A DNA stretch of 64,000 nucleotides from DATLGB01 sp037724045 (GTDB taxonomy: Bacteria > Actinomycetota > Thermoleophilia > Solirubrobacterales > Solirubrobacteraceae), in NCBI GenBank assembly GCA_037724045.1, contig JBBJOW010000001.1:62001-126000 (forward strand). Direction: 5' to 3'. Of this stretch, positions 1 to 8,719 are shown piece by piece; positions within the stretch are counted from its first letter, which is position 1; each line of letters starts with the position of its first letter. A program made the position numbers and the translations under genes. The notes under the pieces were generated by a model that ran no database searches, was not told where the DNA came from, and worked only from the letters and a program-made list of their open reading frames with translations.

Positions 1-990
1 GTCGTGGGAGCCGTCGATCAGCGCCTCGGCCTCGAGGATGCGACGGAGCTTGTGGCCGAGCAGCGGGGTGTCGGCCGCCGGCGACGTGTAGGCCTTGCGG
101 GTGAAGAGGCCGATCAGGCGGCATTCGGCCACCACCCCCTCGCGCTCGTGGCGGACGGCCACGTAGTCCATCCGCGCGTACCGGCGGACCGGTGACAGGC
201 GGTTGGTCTTGGCGACCGTCAGCAGGGCGTCCGTGCCGAGCACGGTGGGCGGCCCGGCGGTGGCGAGCAGCCCGAGGCCGGACCCCTCGACGACCCCCAG
301 CCCGCCATCGGCGACGGTGTACTCGCGGTAGCCGAGGAAGGTGAAGGTGCCGTCGAGCAGCCAGCGTAGGAAGGCGATCGTCTCGTTGACCTCGTCGAAG
401 CCGTGCGGGCCGGCGCCCGAGCGGCCCAGCTCGATCATGCGACCGACCCGCTGGCTCATCGCCGGGAAGTCCGACACCACGCGGCGGACGTCGTCGAGGA
501 TCGCGTAGAGCCGCTGCTCGACCTCCGCGAGTTCGGCGTCCTCGAGGCGGCGGTCGAGCTCGAAGTGCATGACCGACTCGCGGCGCGCGCTGTCGCGCGG
601 GTCGGCGACCGCCTCGAGCGTGCCGTCGCCGTCGCGCCGGGTGCCGAGGATCGGGTGCATCACGCGCCGGACGAGCAGGCCGCGCGCCTGCAGGTACGCC
701 GCGACGGAGTCCACGAGGAACGGGAGGTCGTCGGTCGCCGTCTCCACCACCGAGCCGACGGACTCGTAGCCGTGGACGTCGTGGGTCGGCGTGAAGGCAC
801 GGACGGTCGCGGCGCTGCGGCCACGGGTGGCCATCAGCTCGTAGGCGCCGGAGACCTCGGCCAGGACCTCCTGCGGGTCCGCGTGCTCCTCGTGGTGGCG
901 CTGCAGGTAGGCGTGGGCGAACGCGCACAGGAGCTCGTCGCCGGCCAGGGAGGCGACGCGCTCTCGCAGGCTCTCCTCCGCAAGGGTCAC
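1..990 (-). CDS. gdh: NAD-dependent glutamate dehydrogenase, large type (5' part only)
   Basis: Only the first 330 residues are present; the gene runs off the left edge. The protein resembles the N-terminus of the ~1600-residue NAD-specific glutamate dehydrogenases, which oxidatively deaminate glutamate to 2-oxoglutarate. The visible part includes the conserved stretch TDDLPFLVDSV near residue 80 and FTFLGYREY near residue 210. The catalytic region lies outside the window. The GTG start at 990 was chosen because TAGCGT (1000-1005, minus strand) lies nine bases upstream, predicting a leaderless mRNA. It is divergent from the hydrolase gene at 1014. In mycobacteria this enzyme type is inhibited by the FHA protein GarA; a GarA-like gene lies at 24105-24581. 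Confidence 0.88.
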   Translation of the reverse strand, partial: MTLAEESLRERVASLAGDELLCAFAHAYLQRHHEEHADPQEVLAEVSGAYELMATRGRSAATVRAFTPTHDVHGYESVGSVVETATDDLPFLVDSVAAYLQARGLLVRRVMHPILGTRRDGDGTLEAVADPRDSARRESVMHFELDRRLEDAELAEVEQRLYAILDDVRRVVSDFPAMSQRVGRMIELGRSGAGPHGFDEVNETIAFLRWLLDGTFTFLGYREYTVADGGLGVVEGSGLGLLATAGPPTVLGTDALLTVAKTNRLSPVRRYARMDYVAVRHEREGVVAECRLIGLFTRKAYTSPAADTPLLGHKLRRILEAEALIDGSHD

Positions 991-1013
991 GCGCGTGGCA
1001 CGCTACCCGCTCG

Positions 1014-2531
1014 ATGGAGCGCCGCGACACGACCCGATACATGGCGGCGCTCGCGCTGGGCCTCTCGTTCGCCCCGTCGCTGATGCGGCGCCGCCGGCGC
1101 GAGCAGCTGGCCGTGTCGGCCGGCTCGGCGGCGCTGGGCGCGGCGGCGGGCTGGGCCGCGGAGAGCGCGGTCGTGCAGCTCGCGCGCCGACTGGAGGGCG
1201 GAGAGACGGCGGCCCGGCTCACCGTCGCCGGCGTCGGGGCGGCCGCCTCGCTGAGCCGGCTCGACCGCGCGGGCCCCGCGCTGGCTCTGGTCGGAACCGG
1301 CGCGCGGGTCGCTGGCATCGCCGCGCTCATCGGGTGGGCGGCGCCCGAGCGGCGCCGGGTGAGCGGGTTCGATCCGCTGCCGATCGCGGCCGCGGGCGCG
1401 CTCGCGCTCGGCGTCCAGGCGGTGCGGGCGACCAAGCGCCGCCGCGGCCGGCCGCCCTTCCCCTATCCGTGCGACCCCTATCCGCCTGGCGCCTCCTACG
1501 GGCCGGACTCGCTGGTGCAGCGCCTCGACTTCGAGGGGCAGCGGTTCGTGGCCGGCACGTCGACGGGCCTCGCGAGCGACCCGGTCCGCGTGTTCGTCGG
1601 GCTGCGGTCGGCGCCGAACGTCGGCGCGCGCTGCGACCTCGCCGTCGCCGAGCTCGAGCGCCTCGGCGCGTTCGACAAGGCACGGCTGGTGGTGTGCAGC
1701 GCGACCCTGCGCGGTTATGTCAACCCGGTCCCGATCGCGGCGGAGGAGGTGCTCGCCGACGGCGACGTCGCCCACGTCGTCGTGCAGTACTTCGACCGCC
1801 GCACGCCCTGGCTGTGGCGCAAGGTCCCGATCGCCGCCCAGACGCACCGCGAGCTGCTGGAGCGCCTGCGCCACCGGTCCGGCCCCGAGCTGTGTCTGTA
1901 CGGCGAGTCGCTCGGCGCGTGGGCGTCCCAGCAGGTGTTCCGCGACGCCGGCCCCGAGGAGCTCGACCGGCGCGGGATCGCGCGGGCGCTGTGGGTCGGC
2001 ACGCCCCACCTCTCCCGGTTCGGCCGGCGCGCGCGCCGCGATCCGCGCATGCAGGTGCTGCGCACGCGCGACGTGCTGCACGGCGATCCGCCGGATCTGC
2101 TGCGGTTCGTGCTGCTGGAGCGGCTCACCGATCCCGTGGTGATGTTCCCGGGCCTCGAGCTTCTATGGCGCCGGCCCCCGTGGAGCAAGTCCCACCCGAC
2201 TGGTTCCTGGAAGCCGGGGATCTCGTTCGTCCAGGGCCTGCTCGATCTGGTCAAGGCCACGCGCTGGACCGCCGAGCAGCCGAGCGCGGAGGGGCACGAC
2301 TACCGCATCGAACTGCCGCTGGTCGTCAACCTCGCCTTCGGGCATCGCCGCCCCCGCGAGGAGGCGGAGGCGATCGGGAGGCGGGTCCTCGAGACCGAGG
2401 CGGTGCGGGCGGCCAACGTCAGGGCCGCGCGAGCGTCCGCACGGACGGAACGCTCAGCACGCACACCGCGGCGGTCACGCCGATGGCGCTCATCAGCACC
2501 AGCGTCTCCTGCAGGCCCAGCACCTCGCTGA
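1014..2531 (+). CDS. Membrane-anchored alpha/beta-hydrolase family protein
   Basis: 505 residues. The N-terminal ~140 residues are rich in Ala, Gly and Leu with several possible membrane segments. The C-terminal half resembles the actinobacterial alpha/beta-hydrolase family PF10081, including FVGLRSAPN, the nucleophile elbow GESLGAW (Ser about 299) and WVGTPHLSRF. Substrate unknown. The last ~35 residues are low-complexity Ser/Arg/Pro and overlap the convergent MFS gene by 113 bp, so the natural C-terminus may have been longer or shorter. The start is uncertain: ATG 1014 is only four bases from a possible TACCCG hexamer, and ATG 1041 is an alternative. It is divergent from the glutamate dehydrogenase gene. 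Confidence 0.75.
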   Translation: MERRDTTRYMAALALGLSFAPSLMRRRRREQLAVSAGSAALGAAAGWAAESAVVQLARRLEGGETAARLTVAGVGAAASLSRLDRAGPALALVGTGARVAGIAALIGWAAPERRRVSGFDPLPIAAAGALALGVQAVRATKRRRGRPPFPYPCDPYPPGASYGPDSLVQRLDFEGQRFVAGTSTGLASDPVRVFVGLRSAPNVGARCDLAVAELERLGAFDKARLVVCSATLRGYVNPVPIAAEEVLADGDVAHVVVQYFDRRTPWLWRKVPIAAQTHRELLERLRHRSGPELCLYGESLGAWASQQVFRDAGPEELDRRGIARALWVGTPHLSRFGRRARRDPRMQVLRTRDVLHGDPPDLLRFVLLERLTDPVVMFPGLELLWRRPPWSKSHPTGSWKPGISFVQGLLDLVKATRWTAEQPSAEGHDYRIELPLVVNLAFGHRRPREEAEAIGRRVLETEAVRAANVRAARASARTERSARTPRRSRRWRSSAPASPAGPAPR

Positions 2532-3657
2532 GCGGCGCGAAGATGGCCGTGCCGAACGGCAGCAGTCCTACGGACACGAACAGGTCGTAGCTGGCCACGC
2601 GCGACACCGCCTTCGCCGGGACGTGCTCCTGGATCGAGGTCTCCCACAGCGTGAAGTACGCGGTCACGAAGATCCCGGCCACACCCTCGAGCACGGCGAT
2701 CGCGGGCACCGGCAGGCCCGAGCCGAGGATCGCCGCCTGCATCGAGGCGATCAGCAGGCACAGCGCGGACGCGCGGATCGCCCGCCGCGGGCGCCAGCGC
2801 AGCAGCAGCAGCTGCCCGGCCACCGCGCCGATCCCGAAGGCCGCCGTGATGATCGCCCACGAGGCCGCGCCGTCGTACTCGGCGTCGGCGAGCACCGGGC
2901 CGAGCGCGAAGATCGACGGCAGCACGGCGACGTGGTAGACGGCCAGGCCGACCAGCATCGACAGCACCCACGAGCGCGAGCGGACCTCGTGCCAGCCCTC
3001 GCGCAGGCCGGTGAGGAAGTCCGGGTCGGGCTCGATCGCCTCCGCGACCTGCACGACGGTGCTGCGGCGCAGGGCCAGCAGGCAGGCGATGCTGGCCATG
3101 AAGGTCGCCGAGTCGACGAGCAGCGCGCCGCCAGGGCCGAGCCCGACCACGAGCACACCCGCGGCCGCCGGCCCGAGCACGATGCCCATTCGTTCGACCA
3201 GCCCACGCAGCGCGTTGGCCTCCTGCAGCTGGACAGGCGGGACGATCTCGGGCATCAGCCCGTAGATGGCGGGCTGGAAGAAGGCGTCCGCCGAGCCGTA
3301 GAAGAGCCCGATGATCCCGAGGTGCCACCACTCCGCGACCCCGGTGACCAGCAGCAGGCCGGCGACGAGCTGGCACACGAGCCGCACGACATCGGAGGTG
3401 AGCATCATCGAGCGCCGGTCCAGGCGGTCGGCAAGCACTCCGGCGACCAGCGAGAACGCGAAGAACGGCAGCGTCGTGGCGGCGGCGACCAGCCCGACCT
3501 CCGTGGCGCCCACCCCGGTCGAGAGCACCGCGAACGGCAGCGCGACGAACGTGATGCCGTCGCCGAGCGCCGACAGCGCCTGCCCGGCGAACAGCAGGCG
3601 GAACTGCGGCAGCTCCCGCAGCACGGCCGGAAGCCGTGCGGCGAGCCCCAGGGTCAC
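2419..3657 (-). CDS. MFS transporter (MFS_3/EntS-like)
   Basis: 412 residues with about twelve hydrophobic segments. The loop after segment two carries GVLADRLDRRSMM, the classical MFS motif A pattern G-x-L-a-D-r-x-d-r-R. Families of this type (e.g. EntS) export siderophores or small molecules; nothing here defines the substrate. Its ATG overlaps the stop codon of the upstream lipoprotein-like gene (ATGA, 3654-3657), so the two are probably co-transcribed and translationally coupled. The 3' end overlaps the convergent hydrolase gene by 113 bp. Confidence 0.85.
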   Translation of the reverse strand: MTLGLAARLPAVLRELPQFRLLFAGQALSALGDGITFVALPFAVLSTGVGATEVGLVAAATTLPFFAFSLVAGVLADRLDRRSMMLTSDVVRLVCQLVAGLLLVTGVAEWWHLGIIGLFYGSADAFFQPAIYGLMPEIVPPVQLQEANALRGLVERMGIVLGPAAAGVLVVGLGPGGALLVDSATFMASIACLLALRRSTVVQVAEAIEPDPDFLTGLREGWHEVRSRSWVLSMLVGLAVYHVAVLPSIFALGPVLADAEYDGAASWAIITAAFGIGAVAGQLLLLRWRPRRAIRASALCLLIASMQAAILGSGLPVPAIAVLEGVAGIFVTAYFTLWETSIQEHVPAKAVSRVASYDLFVSVGLLPFGTAIFAPLSEVLGLQETLVLMSAIGVTAAVCVLSVPSVRTLARP

Positions 3658-4262
3658 AGCAGGCGCTGCTCCGGCGCCGGCAGGGCCTCGACGGGCTCCA
3701 CGGTGCCCGCCTCGTAACGGAAGTTGACGTCGATCGGCTCGCCCGTGGGCTTGCCCGGCTTGTCGCCGTCCTCATAGATCGCGTACCGCAGGGTGACCTC
3801 GATGTCGTCGGTGCGCTTGACGCGCAGCTTCGTGCTGAGGTCGGTCGAGTCGTTGCCGAGGTAGGTGCCGTCGACGAACCAGAACGCGAGCTCGTTGCCG
3901 TCGTCGGTCTCCCCGATCAGCACCTGCAGGGTGTCGTCGGGATTCCAGTCGGCCTTGTCGACGACCTCGAAGCTCTTGCTGGCGACCAGGTCGATGGCCT
4001 CCTGGCGCTCGAGCCTCTGCTCGGCGGTCAGCGGAACGGGAGTCGGGTCGGGCTTCGGCGTCTCGGTCGCGGTCTCCGTGGCGGTGGGCTCCGCCGTCGC
4101 CGTCGCAGCGGTCTCCTCGTCGGCGTCCCCGCCCGCGGCGCCGCCGATCATCGCGATGACCACCATGAGGACCACGAGCAGCCCGGCGAGCGCCGCCACC
4201 GCGAGGATGCGGGCGGGTTTGCGATCCGCCGGCTCACGTCGGCTCGGGGAGGGCTCCGTCAT
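3654..4262 (-). CDS. Membrane-anchored LppP/LprE-like protein
   Basis: 202 residues: a short cytoplasmic head, one membrane segment at about residues 20-42, a Thr/Glu/Pro-rich linker (45-78), and a C-terminal domain. The C-terminal part (KADWNPDDTL, ELAFWFVDGTYLG, EVTLRYAIYEDGD) resembles the LppP/LprE family of actinobacterial envelope proteins of unknown function. There is no lipobox, so it is anchored by the helix. TAACAT lies nine bases upstream of the ATG (leaderless pattern). It overlaps the MFS gene by four bases. Confidence 0.65.
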   Translation of the reverse strand: MTEPSPSRREPADRKPARILAVAALAGLLVVLMVVIAMIGGAAGGDADEETAATATAEPTATETATETPKPDPTPVPLTAEQRLERQEAIDLVASKSFEVVDKADWNPDDTLQVLIGETDDGNELAFWFVDGTYLGNDSTDLSTKLRVKRTDDIEVTLRYAIYEDGDKPGKPTGEPIDVNFRYEAGTVEPVEALPAPEQRLL

Positions 4263-4343
4263 CGCTGCGCGATGTTAACCGTCGGAGCCGACGCTCCCGC
4301 CGCAGGAATCGATGCAGCGCGACGATCCGCCCGATCGAGTGTT

Positions 4344-5936
4344 ATGACCGGGGTCGTGCGTCTCACCCGCCGCCGTGCCATCGAGATCGCAGGCGCCGCC
4401 ACCGCCGTGGCGGCCCTGCGCCCCGCAACCGCCCACGCGGCGACGTTCGCGATGGACATCCCGCTTCCGATCGGCGCGACCGCCGCCGGCGGTCTGAGGA
4501 CGCTGGCGCCGGTGGCGGCCCCGGGGCGCTTCGAGCTGATCGGCCTGGACTTCGGCCGGGCCGCGCACGTGCACGCGGAGGTCCGCGCCCGCCGGGCGGG
4601 CGGCGCGTGGACGCCCTGGGCGACGCTGCACGACGCCACGCAGCCGTGCTGGACGGGGCCCGCCGACGAGTTCCAGGTGCGCTTCGCGGGCGCCGCTCGC
4701 AGGCTGCAGGCTCGCTTCGTTCGCGTCGAGGCGCCACCGCGGGCAGCGGTCGCGTCCAAGCGCTCGGTCCGCGCGCCCGCCATCATCGGCCGCGCGCAGT
4801 GGGGCGGGAACCGCCTCCCTCCGAAGTCGCCGCCCGAGTACGGCGAGGTCGAGGTCGCCTTCGTCCACCACACGGTGACCGCGAACGCCTACCGGCCCCA
4901 GGACTCCGCCTCGATCGTGCTCGGCATCTGCCGCTATCACCGCGACCACAACGGCTGGAACGACATCGGGTACAACTTCCTCGTCGACAAGTACGGGCAG
5001 ATCTTCGAGGGTCGTGACGGCGGCATCGAGCTCGCGGTGATCGGCGCCCAGTCGCAGGGATACAACTCCCATTCCACCGGTGTCTCCCTGCTGGGCGACT
5101 ACACGTCCAGCGTGCTGCCGGCCGACGGCGTCGAGGCCGTTGCGCGCCTGCTGGCCTACAAGCTCGCGCTGCACGGCGTGAAGCCGATCGGCCAGACCAT
5201 GGTGGTCTCCGAGGGCGGCGAGGCCAACCGCTACCGGGAGGGCACCCGGGTGCGGCTCTACCGCATCTGCGGTCACCAGGACGGCAACGCGACCGCCTGT
5301 CCGGGCGCGGCGCTCTACGACCAGCTGCCCGCGATCCGGCGCCGGACCGACGAGCTCACCCGCTCGCTCTCCTCGCTCACCCTGCGCGCCGACCGCACCG
5401 CGATCGTCTATCCGGACACCACCGTCACGCTGACCGGGACGCTGCGCTTCGCCGACAGGTCCGACCCCAGCGGCGCCGGCGTGCAGATCATCTACGCAGG
5501 CGACGGCGGCGGCTCGGAGTCACTGCTGCAGGTGGTGCCGGCCGACGCGCGCGGCGCGTTCTCGACCGAGGTCGCGCTGTCCGCGACCGGCAGCCTGCGC
5601 GCCGCGTTCCCCGGCGACGACGTCCGCCCACCGGTCAGCGGCACCCCGATCATGGTCGCGGTCGAGCCGCTGCTCACCCTCTCCGCCGCCCCGAAGCGCC
5701 CGCGGGCGGGGCGGTCGGTCTCCATCTCGGGGAGGGTCGAGCCGCTCGGCGCGACCGAGGCGAGCCTGACCGTGCACCGGCGCACGGGCGCCGACGCCGA
5801 GGTCGTCGAGCGAGGGCGCGTACCGATCGTCGACGGCGCGTTCGCCACGAGCTTCGTCCCGCCGCACACCGGCCTGTACCGCGTCACCCTGCGTGTCGAC
5901 GGCACACGCGTGCGCCGCCACTTCCGGGCGGTTTAG
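4344..5936 (+). CDS. Secreted N-acetylmuramoyl-L-alanine amidase (PGRP type)
   Basis: 530 residues. The N-terminus (RLTRRRAIEIAG then an Ala-rich stretch to about residue 36) looks like a Tat signal. Residues ~150-330 form an Amidase_2/PGRP domain: IIGRAQWGG, FVHHTV (His about 175-176), YHRDHNGWNDIGYNFLV, GRDGGIELAVIGAQ and ICGHQDGNATACPG, which hold zinc-site candidates. The last ~190 residues look like two beta-sandwich repeats. It is predicted to cleave the MurNAc-L-Ala bond of peptidoglycan outside the cell. The reading frame is open far upstream, but that part is non-coding shadow; ATG 4344 or GTG 4356 precedes the signal. The TAG stop is the first three bases of the palindromic element 5934-6100. 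Confidence 0.88.
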   Translation: MTGVVRLTRRRAIEIAGAATAVAALRPATAHAATFAMDIPLPIGATAAGGLRTLAPVAAPGRFELIGLDFGRAAHVHAEVRARRAGGAWTPWATLHDATQPCWTGPADEFQVRFAGAARRLQARFVRVEAPPRAAVASKRSVRAPAIIGRAQWGGNRLPPKSPPEYGEVEVAFVHHTVTANAYRPQDSASIVLGICRYHRDHNGWNDIGYNFLVDKYGQIFEGRDGGIELAVIGAQSQGYNSHSTGVSLLGDYTSSVLPADGVEAVARLLAYKLALHGVKPIGQTMVVSEGGEANRYREGTRVRLYRICGHQDGNATACPGAALYDQLPAIRRRTDELTRSLSSLTLRADRTAIVYPDTTVTLTGTLRFADRSDPSGAGVQIIYAGDGGGSESLLQVVPADARGAFSTEVALSATGSLRAAFPGDDVRPPVSGTPIMVAVEPLLTLSAAPKRPRAGRSVSISGRVEPLGATEASLTVHRRTGADAEVVERGRVPIVDGAFATSFVPPHTGLYRVTLRVDGTRVRRHFRAV

Positions 5937-6100
5937 ATGGTTGATTCCGGATCGTCCGTGGTCGTGCTTGCCCGTCAGGTGGATGCCGGGCGCCGACCGG
6001 ATCCGAAGGGAATACGGACGTATTCACGAGGATTCGGGTGGCGATCCGGCGCCGCCTGGCGGGCGAGCACGCGCCGCCCGAATTTGGAATCAACCGTCTA
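5934..6100. repeat. Palindromic MITE/REP-like element, copy 1
   Basis: A 167-bp element between two convergent genes. Its ends form a 15-bp inverted repeat with one mismatch (TAGATGGTTGATTCC and its complement). Inner arms also pair, e.g. 5966-5984 with the stretch near 6050-6070, mostly through G-C and G-U pairs on the plus strand. The centre is a hairpin GAATAC-GGAC-GTATTC. The core 5991-6051 is closely matched at 61671-61732. The left TAG is the amidase stop codon. It probably folds in RNA and may end transcription on both sides. Confidence 0.8.
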
Positions 6101-6105
6101 GCCCG

Positions 6106-7113
6106 CTAGCCGTTCTCCCGGTCGCGGCGCAGCCAGTCCGTGACCTTGTTGGTCGCGTCGGTGAGCTGCTCGCCGACCTTGGCAACCCCGTCGGTCGCGT
6201 CGGTGAAGAAGCCGCGGAAGCGCTCGGCGTAGTGCTGGGTGGCCGCGTCGGCCTCCTCGCGCGCCCCGGGCTCCGAGCCGCGGCGGATGTAGTCGCCGGC
6301 GACGATCCGGTCGTACTCGCCCGACTGGACCCACTTCATCAGCTCGTGCACGCGCTTGACGGAGTGCGGGTGGGTGCGGAACAGCTCGCCGCGCATCCGG
6401 GCGAGCTTGTCCCAGCCCTGCACGTCGCGGTACTCAGAGCCCTGGCGGACGAAGGTGTCGACGTTGAGCTGCTCGGACCGCATGCCCGAGCCGAGCACCA
6501 TGAGCGTGCGGCAGGTGGTCATCGGATCGCGGTTGACGAGCGTCGCCGCGCGGTCGCAGCTGAGCTCTGCGGCGCGGAACCACTCCAACAGCGCGAGGCG
6601 GACGGCCACGAGCGGCAGGCCGGCGACCAGGCCGAGCGGCCCGCTCTGGGACAGGTTGAGCAGGATCAGCAGCGCCGTCCGGTACATGACGTGCTCGGCG
6701 AGGATGTGCCCCGCCTCGTGGCCGAGGACCGTGCGCAGCTCCTCCTCGTCGAGCAGCTGCAGGGTCGCGGAGTTGACGATCACGAACGGCTTGCCGGCGC
6801 CGACCGCGGCCGCGTTGGTGAACGGGACCTGGGTGACGAACAGCTCCGGGACCGGCTTGAGGTCCAGGCGCGAGTACGCGGCGACATGGCCGGCCCAGGC
6901 CGTGGGCAGCTGGTCGGGACCGAGGCGGACCGAGCTCGCCATCAGCGACCCGCGGAAAGCGCGCTCGTAGCCGAGCTCGGAGAGCTTGCGCACCACCGTG
7001 TCCAGCAGGGGGATGCTCTTCAGCGCCGCGGTGGCCGCGCGGTCGGCGGGGTGCTCGAAGGCCCGCGCCGAGATCTCGGTGAGCCGCTGGTCCTCCGGAA
7101 GTGTCGCGGGCAT
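6106..7113 (-). CDS. M48 family metalloprotease
   Basis: 335 residues. The zinc site is HEAGH at residues 132-136, with the downstream glutamate motif in RAAELSCDRAA near residue 185, typical of peptidase family M48. Hydrophobic stretches near 145-175 suggest membrane association, and the C-terminal ~100 residues are charged and helical. The start ATG 7113 has TAAGCT seven bases upstream (leaderless). It is convergent with the amidase gene across the palindromic element. Its function could be membrane or envelope protein quality control, by analogy with HtpX; this is inferred only. Confidence 0.82.
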   Translation of the reverse strand: MPATLPEDQRLTEISARAFEHPADRAATAALKSIPLLDTVVRKLSELGYERAFRGSLMASSVRLGPDQLPTAWAGHVAAYSRLDLKPVPELFVTQVPFTNAAAVGAGKPFVIVNSATLQLLDEEELRTVLGHEAGHILAEHVMYRTALLILLNLSQSGPLGLVAGLPLVAVRLALLEWFRAAELSCDRAATLVNRDPMTTCRTLMVLGSGMRSEQLNVDTFVRQGSEYRDVQGWDKLARMRGELFRTHPHSVKRVHELMKWVQSGEYDRIVAGDYIRRGSEPGAREEADAATQHYAERFRGFFTDATDGVAKVGEQLTDATNKVTDWLRRDRENG

Positions 7114-7197
7114 GGCTCCGAGCTTAGACCCGCTGGGCTTTCAAGATCGAGCTCGGTGCGGGCCGGTGCATTGAGGCCGCCTCGAGGGGCACGTGGA

Positions 7198-7812
7198 GTG
7201 ATCGGTCCGGGTCGCCGGCGGCGGCGTGCGCTGCACGCGGCCGTCACGCTCGCGCTCGCCTTCACCGGCACCGTGCTGCTGCTGGCGGTGCTCGCCGTGC
7301 TGGCCCTTCCCTACCTGATCGTCCTGGCGCCGCTCGTCGCCCTGGTGGCGCTGGGCGCGCCGCTGCACACCCAGCTCGTAGGCGCCGGCCGTCACTCGCG
7401 CCAGGAGACCTCCCTGGCGCTCGGGGAGGCGCAGTACGTGCTGTCGCGGCGGAAGCAGTTGAAGCTGCCGATCCCGCAGCCGCTGGTCGGCGGCGGGCGC
7501 TTGGATCGCCGATTGCACGACGGCTTCCGGTTGGCCTTGGACAGAAACCGCCGGATCACGTCCTTCCCGGCGCGGCAGCTGGTGTTGCGCGTCGCGATCG
7601 AACGCGCGCGAACCTGGTTGCCGTCGATGGATCCGGTGACGGTGCCACCGCAGTTGGCGGCCGCGTTCGCGATCGGCGCGTCGGCGGAGGCCGGGCCGGC
7701 CACCAGGGCGAAGGCAACGATCAGCGGCATCAGGCGCATGGCGAGAGCGGCGGGGGCGGACACCCCGAGAGCGACGACGGTTGCGCCGATGGCCACGATC
7801 AGCAAGAGGTAG
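7198..7812 (+). CDS. Possible small membrane protein ORF (uncertain)
   Basis: GTG 7198 has a GAGGGG Shine-Dalgarno-like run eight bases upstream. The first ~60 codons have strongly GC-rich third positions and encode Arg-rich residues followed by two hydrophobic segments (TVLLLAVLAVLALPYLIVLA). This stretch (7198-7391) is not covered by another gene. Beyond 7391 the frame runs opposite to the well-supported secreted-protein gene with shared third positions, so that part is probably a shadow. Either a short membrane gene has lost its true end or the whole ORF is chance. No family recognised. Confidence 0.25.
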   Translation: MIGPGRRRRRALHAAVTLALAFTGTVLLLAVLAVLALPYLIVLAPLVALVALGAPLHTQLVGAGRHSRQETSLALGEAQYVLSRRKQLKLPIPQPLVGGGRLDRRLHDGFRLALDRNRRITSFPARQLVLRVAIERARTWLPSMDPVTVPPQLAAAFAIGASAEAGPATRAKATISGIRRMARAAGADTPRATTVAPMATISKR

Positions 7813-7820
7813 GTGGGCAT
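7392..7820 (-). CDS. Small secreted cysteine-rich protein
   Basis: 142 residues. Two hydrophobic stretches in a row (residues 5-25 and about 30-44) end in GPASADA, a likely signal-peptidase site. The mature part is basic with six cysteines: CGGTVTG, ARSIATRNTSC, KPSC, SGCGIGSFNC, STYC. This resembles a loose actinobacterial family of small exported proteins with the pattern R-A-R-x-(T/V)-S-C...C...C. Function unknown. The start at 7820 is supported by TACAGT seven bases upstream; Met28 (7739) would give a conventional single signal peptide instead. Codon use is typical of the genome. Confidence 0.6.
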   Translation of the reverse strand: MPTYLLLIVAIGATVVALGVSAPAALAMRLMPLIVAFALVAGPASADAPIANAAANCGGTVTGSIDGNQVRARSIATRNTSCRAGKDVIRRFLSKANRKPSCNRRSKRPPPTSGCGIGSFNCFRRDSTYCASPSAREVSWRE

Positions 7821-7932
7821 GCGGACGACTGTATGCACCCGCCCGGCGCGGGACGGCCCTCTCATAGGACCCGCATCACCCGTGGGGCGCACGCGCATCT
7901 CCTCGCTGATGACGAGCCGCAGCCCGCTGCGG

Positions 7933-8694
7933 TCACGCGTGCGCCGCCTCGGCGATGACGCGCGAGAGCTGGCCGCCCTGCCAGGCCAGCGGGGACTGGC
8001 CCGGCTCCTCGGTGACGAGGCGGCCATCGGGGAGGGCCGCGGCGTAGCGCTCGGCGACGGCGAACGGATGCACGGGGTCGGCGTCGTCGCTGGAGGCGAC
8101 GATCGTCACGGGGACCTGCAGTGAGGCGAGGTCGGCCCAGGCCTCGAACGGGCGCGACCGCGGGACCTGCTCGAGCGCGTCGGCCACCGCGTCGAGCGAC
8201 TCGTGCTCGCCGAGCCGCTGCCGGATGACCCGCTCGATGGTGTCGTGCCAGCGCGGCGGCGACGAGAAGGGCCTGGAGGCCTCGAGGAAGCCCTCGATGC
8301 CGCCGGATCGCAGCCCGTGCGCGCGGGCGTCCCAGCTCGCGAACGATGGCTCGCCCTCGGGATCGAAGGCGGGCGTGATGAGGACGGCCGCGCGCACCCG
8401 CTGCGGCGCGCGCAGTGCGAACGCGGCGATGGTGTGCGCGCCCATGGACGCGCCGGCGAGCACCGCGGACTCGATGCCGCGGTCGGAGAGGACCGTGGCG
8501 AGATCCGTCGCCAGCGCCTCGTAGCCGTAGTCGTCCTGGGGCGCCGAGCGGCCGTGGCCCCGGGCGTCGTAGGCGACCACGCGGTGCCCGCCGCGCTCGA
8601 GCGCGCGCGAGCCGTGGACGACGTAGCGGCGCGTGGCCGTCAGGCCGTGCAGCAGGACGACCGACACCCCCTCCCCCGCCTCCTCGATGGACAC
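7933..8694 (-). CDS. Alpha/beta hydrolase
   Basis: 253 residues of the canonical alpha/beta-hydrolase fold: VVLLHGLTA (oxyanion region), YDARGHGRS, nucleophile elbow GASMG (Ser83), and late acid/base candidates around SDDADPVHPF and the C-terminus. Substrate unknown; esterase or hydrolase roles in small-molecule metabolism are typical. GTG 8694 was chosen because the minus-strand hexamer TAGAGC (8702-8707) lies seven bases upstream. It is divergent from the thioredoxin-TPR gene, and the two -10 hexamers share the TA at 8706-8707. Confidence 0.8.
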   Translation of the reverse strand: MSIEEAGEGVSVVLLHGLTATRRYVVHGSRALERGGHRVVAYDARGHGRSAPQDDYGYEALATDLATVLSDRGIESAVLAGASMGAHTIAAFALRAPQRVRAAVLITPAFDPEGEPSFASWDARAHGLRSGGIEGFLEASRPFSSPPRWHDTIERVIRQRLGEHESLDAVADALEQVPRSRPFEAWADLASLQVPVTIVASSDDADPVHPFAVAERYAAALPDGRLVTEEPGQSPLAWQGGQLSRVIAEAAHA

Positions 8695-8701
8695 GTGCAC
8701 G

Positions 8702-8711
8702 GCTCTAGCCT
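8702..8711. promoter_or_regulatory. Back-to-back -10 hexamers sharing TA
   Basis: The ten bases GCTCTAGCCT read TAGCCT on the plus strand (eight bases before ATG 8720) and TAGAGC on the minus strand (seven bases before GTG 8694). One TA serves both directions, predicting a compact bidirectional promoter giving two leaderless mRNAs. Confidence 0.5.
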
Positions 8712-8719
8712 TGCAGGCC

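Noticed and set aside
3636..4343. Upstream extension of the amidase frame
   Set aside because: It runs antisense to the lipoprotein-like gene and lacks any family similarity; a Tat-type signal begins right after ATG 4344.
5893..7197. Long open frame on the plus strand opposite the M48 protease
   Set aside because: The peptide is shadow-like (Arg/Ala/Val/Asp-rich) and the minus strand encodes a clear HEAGH protease.
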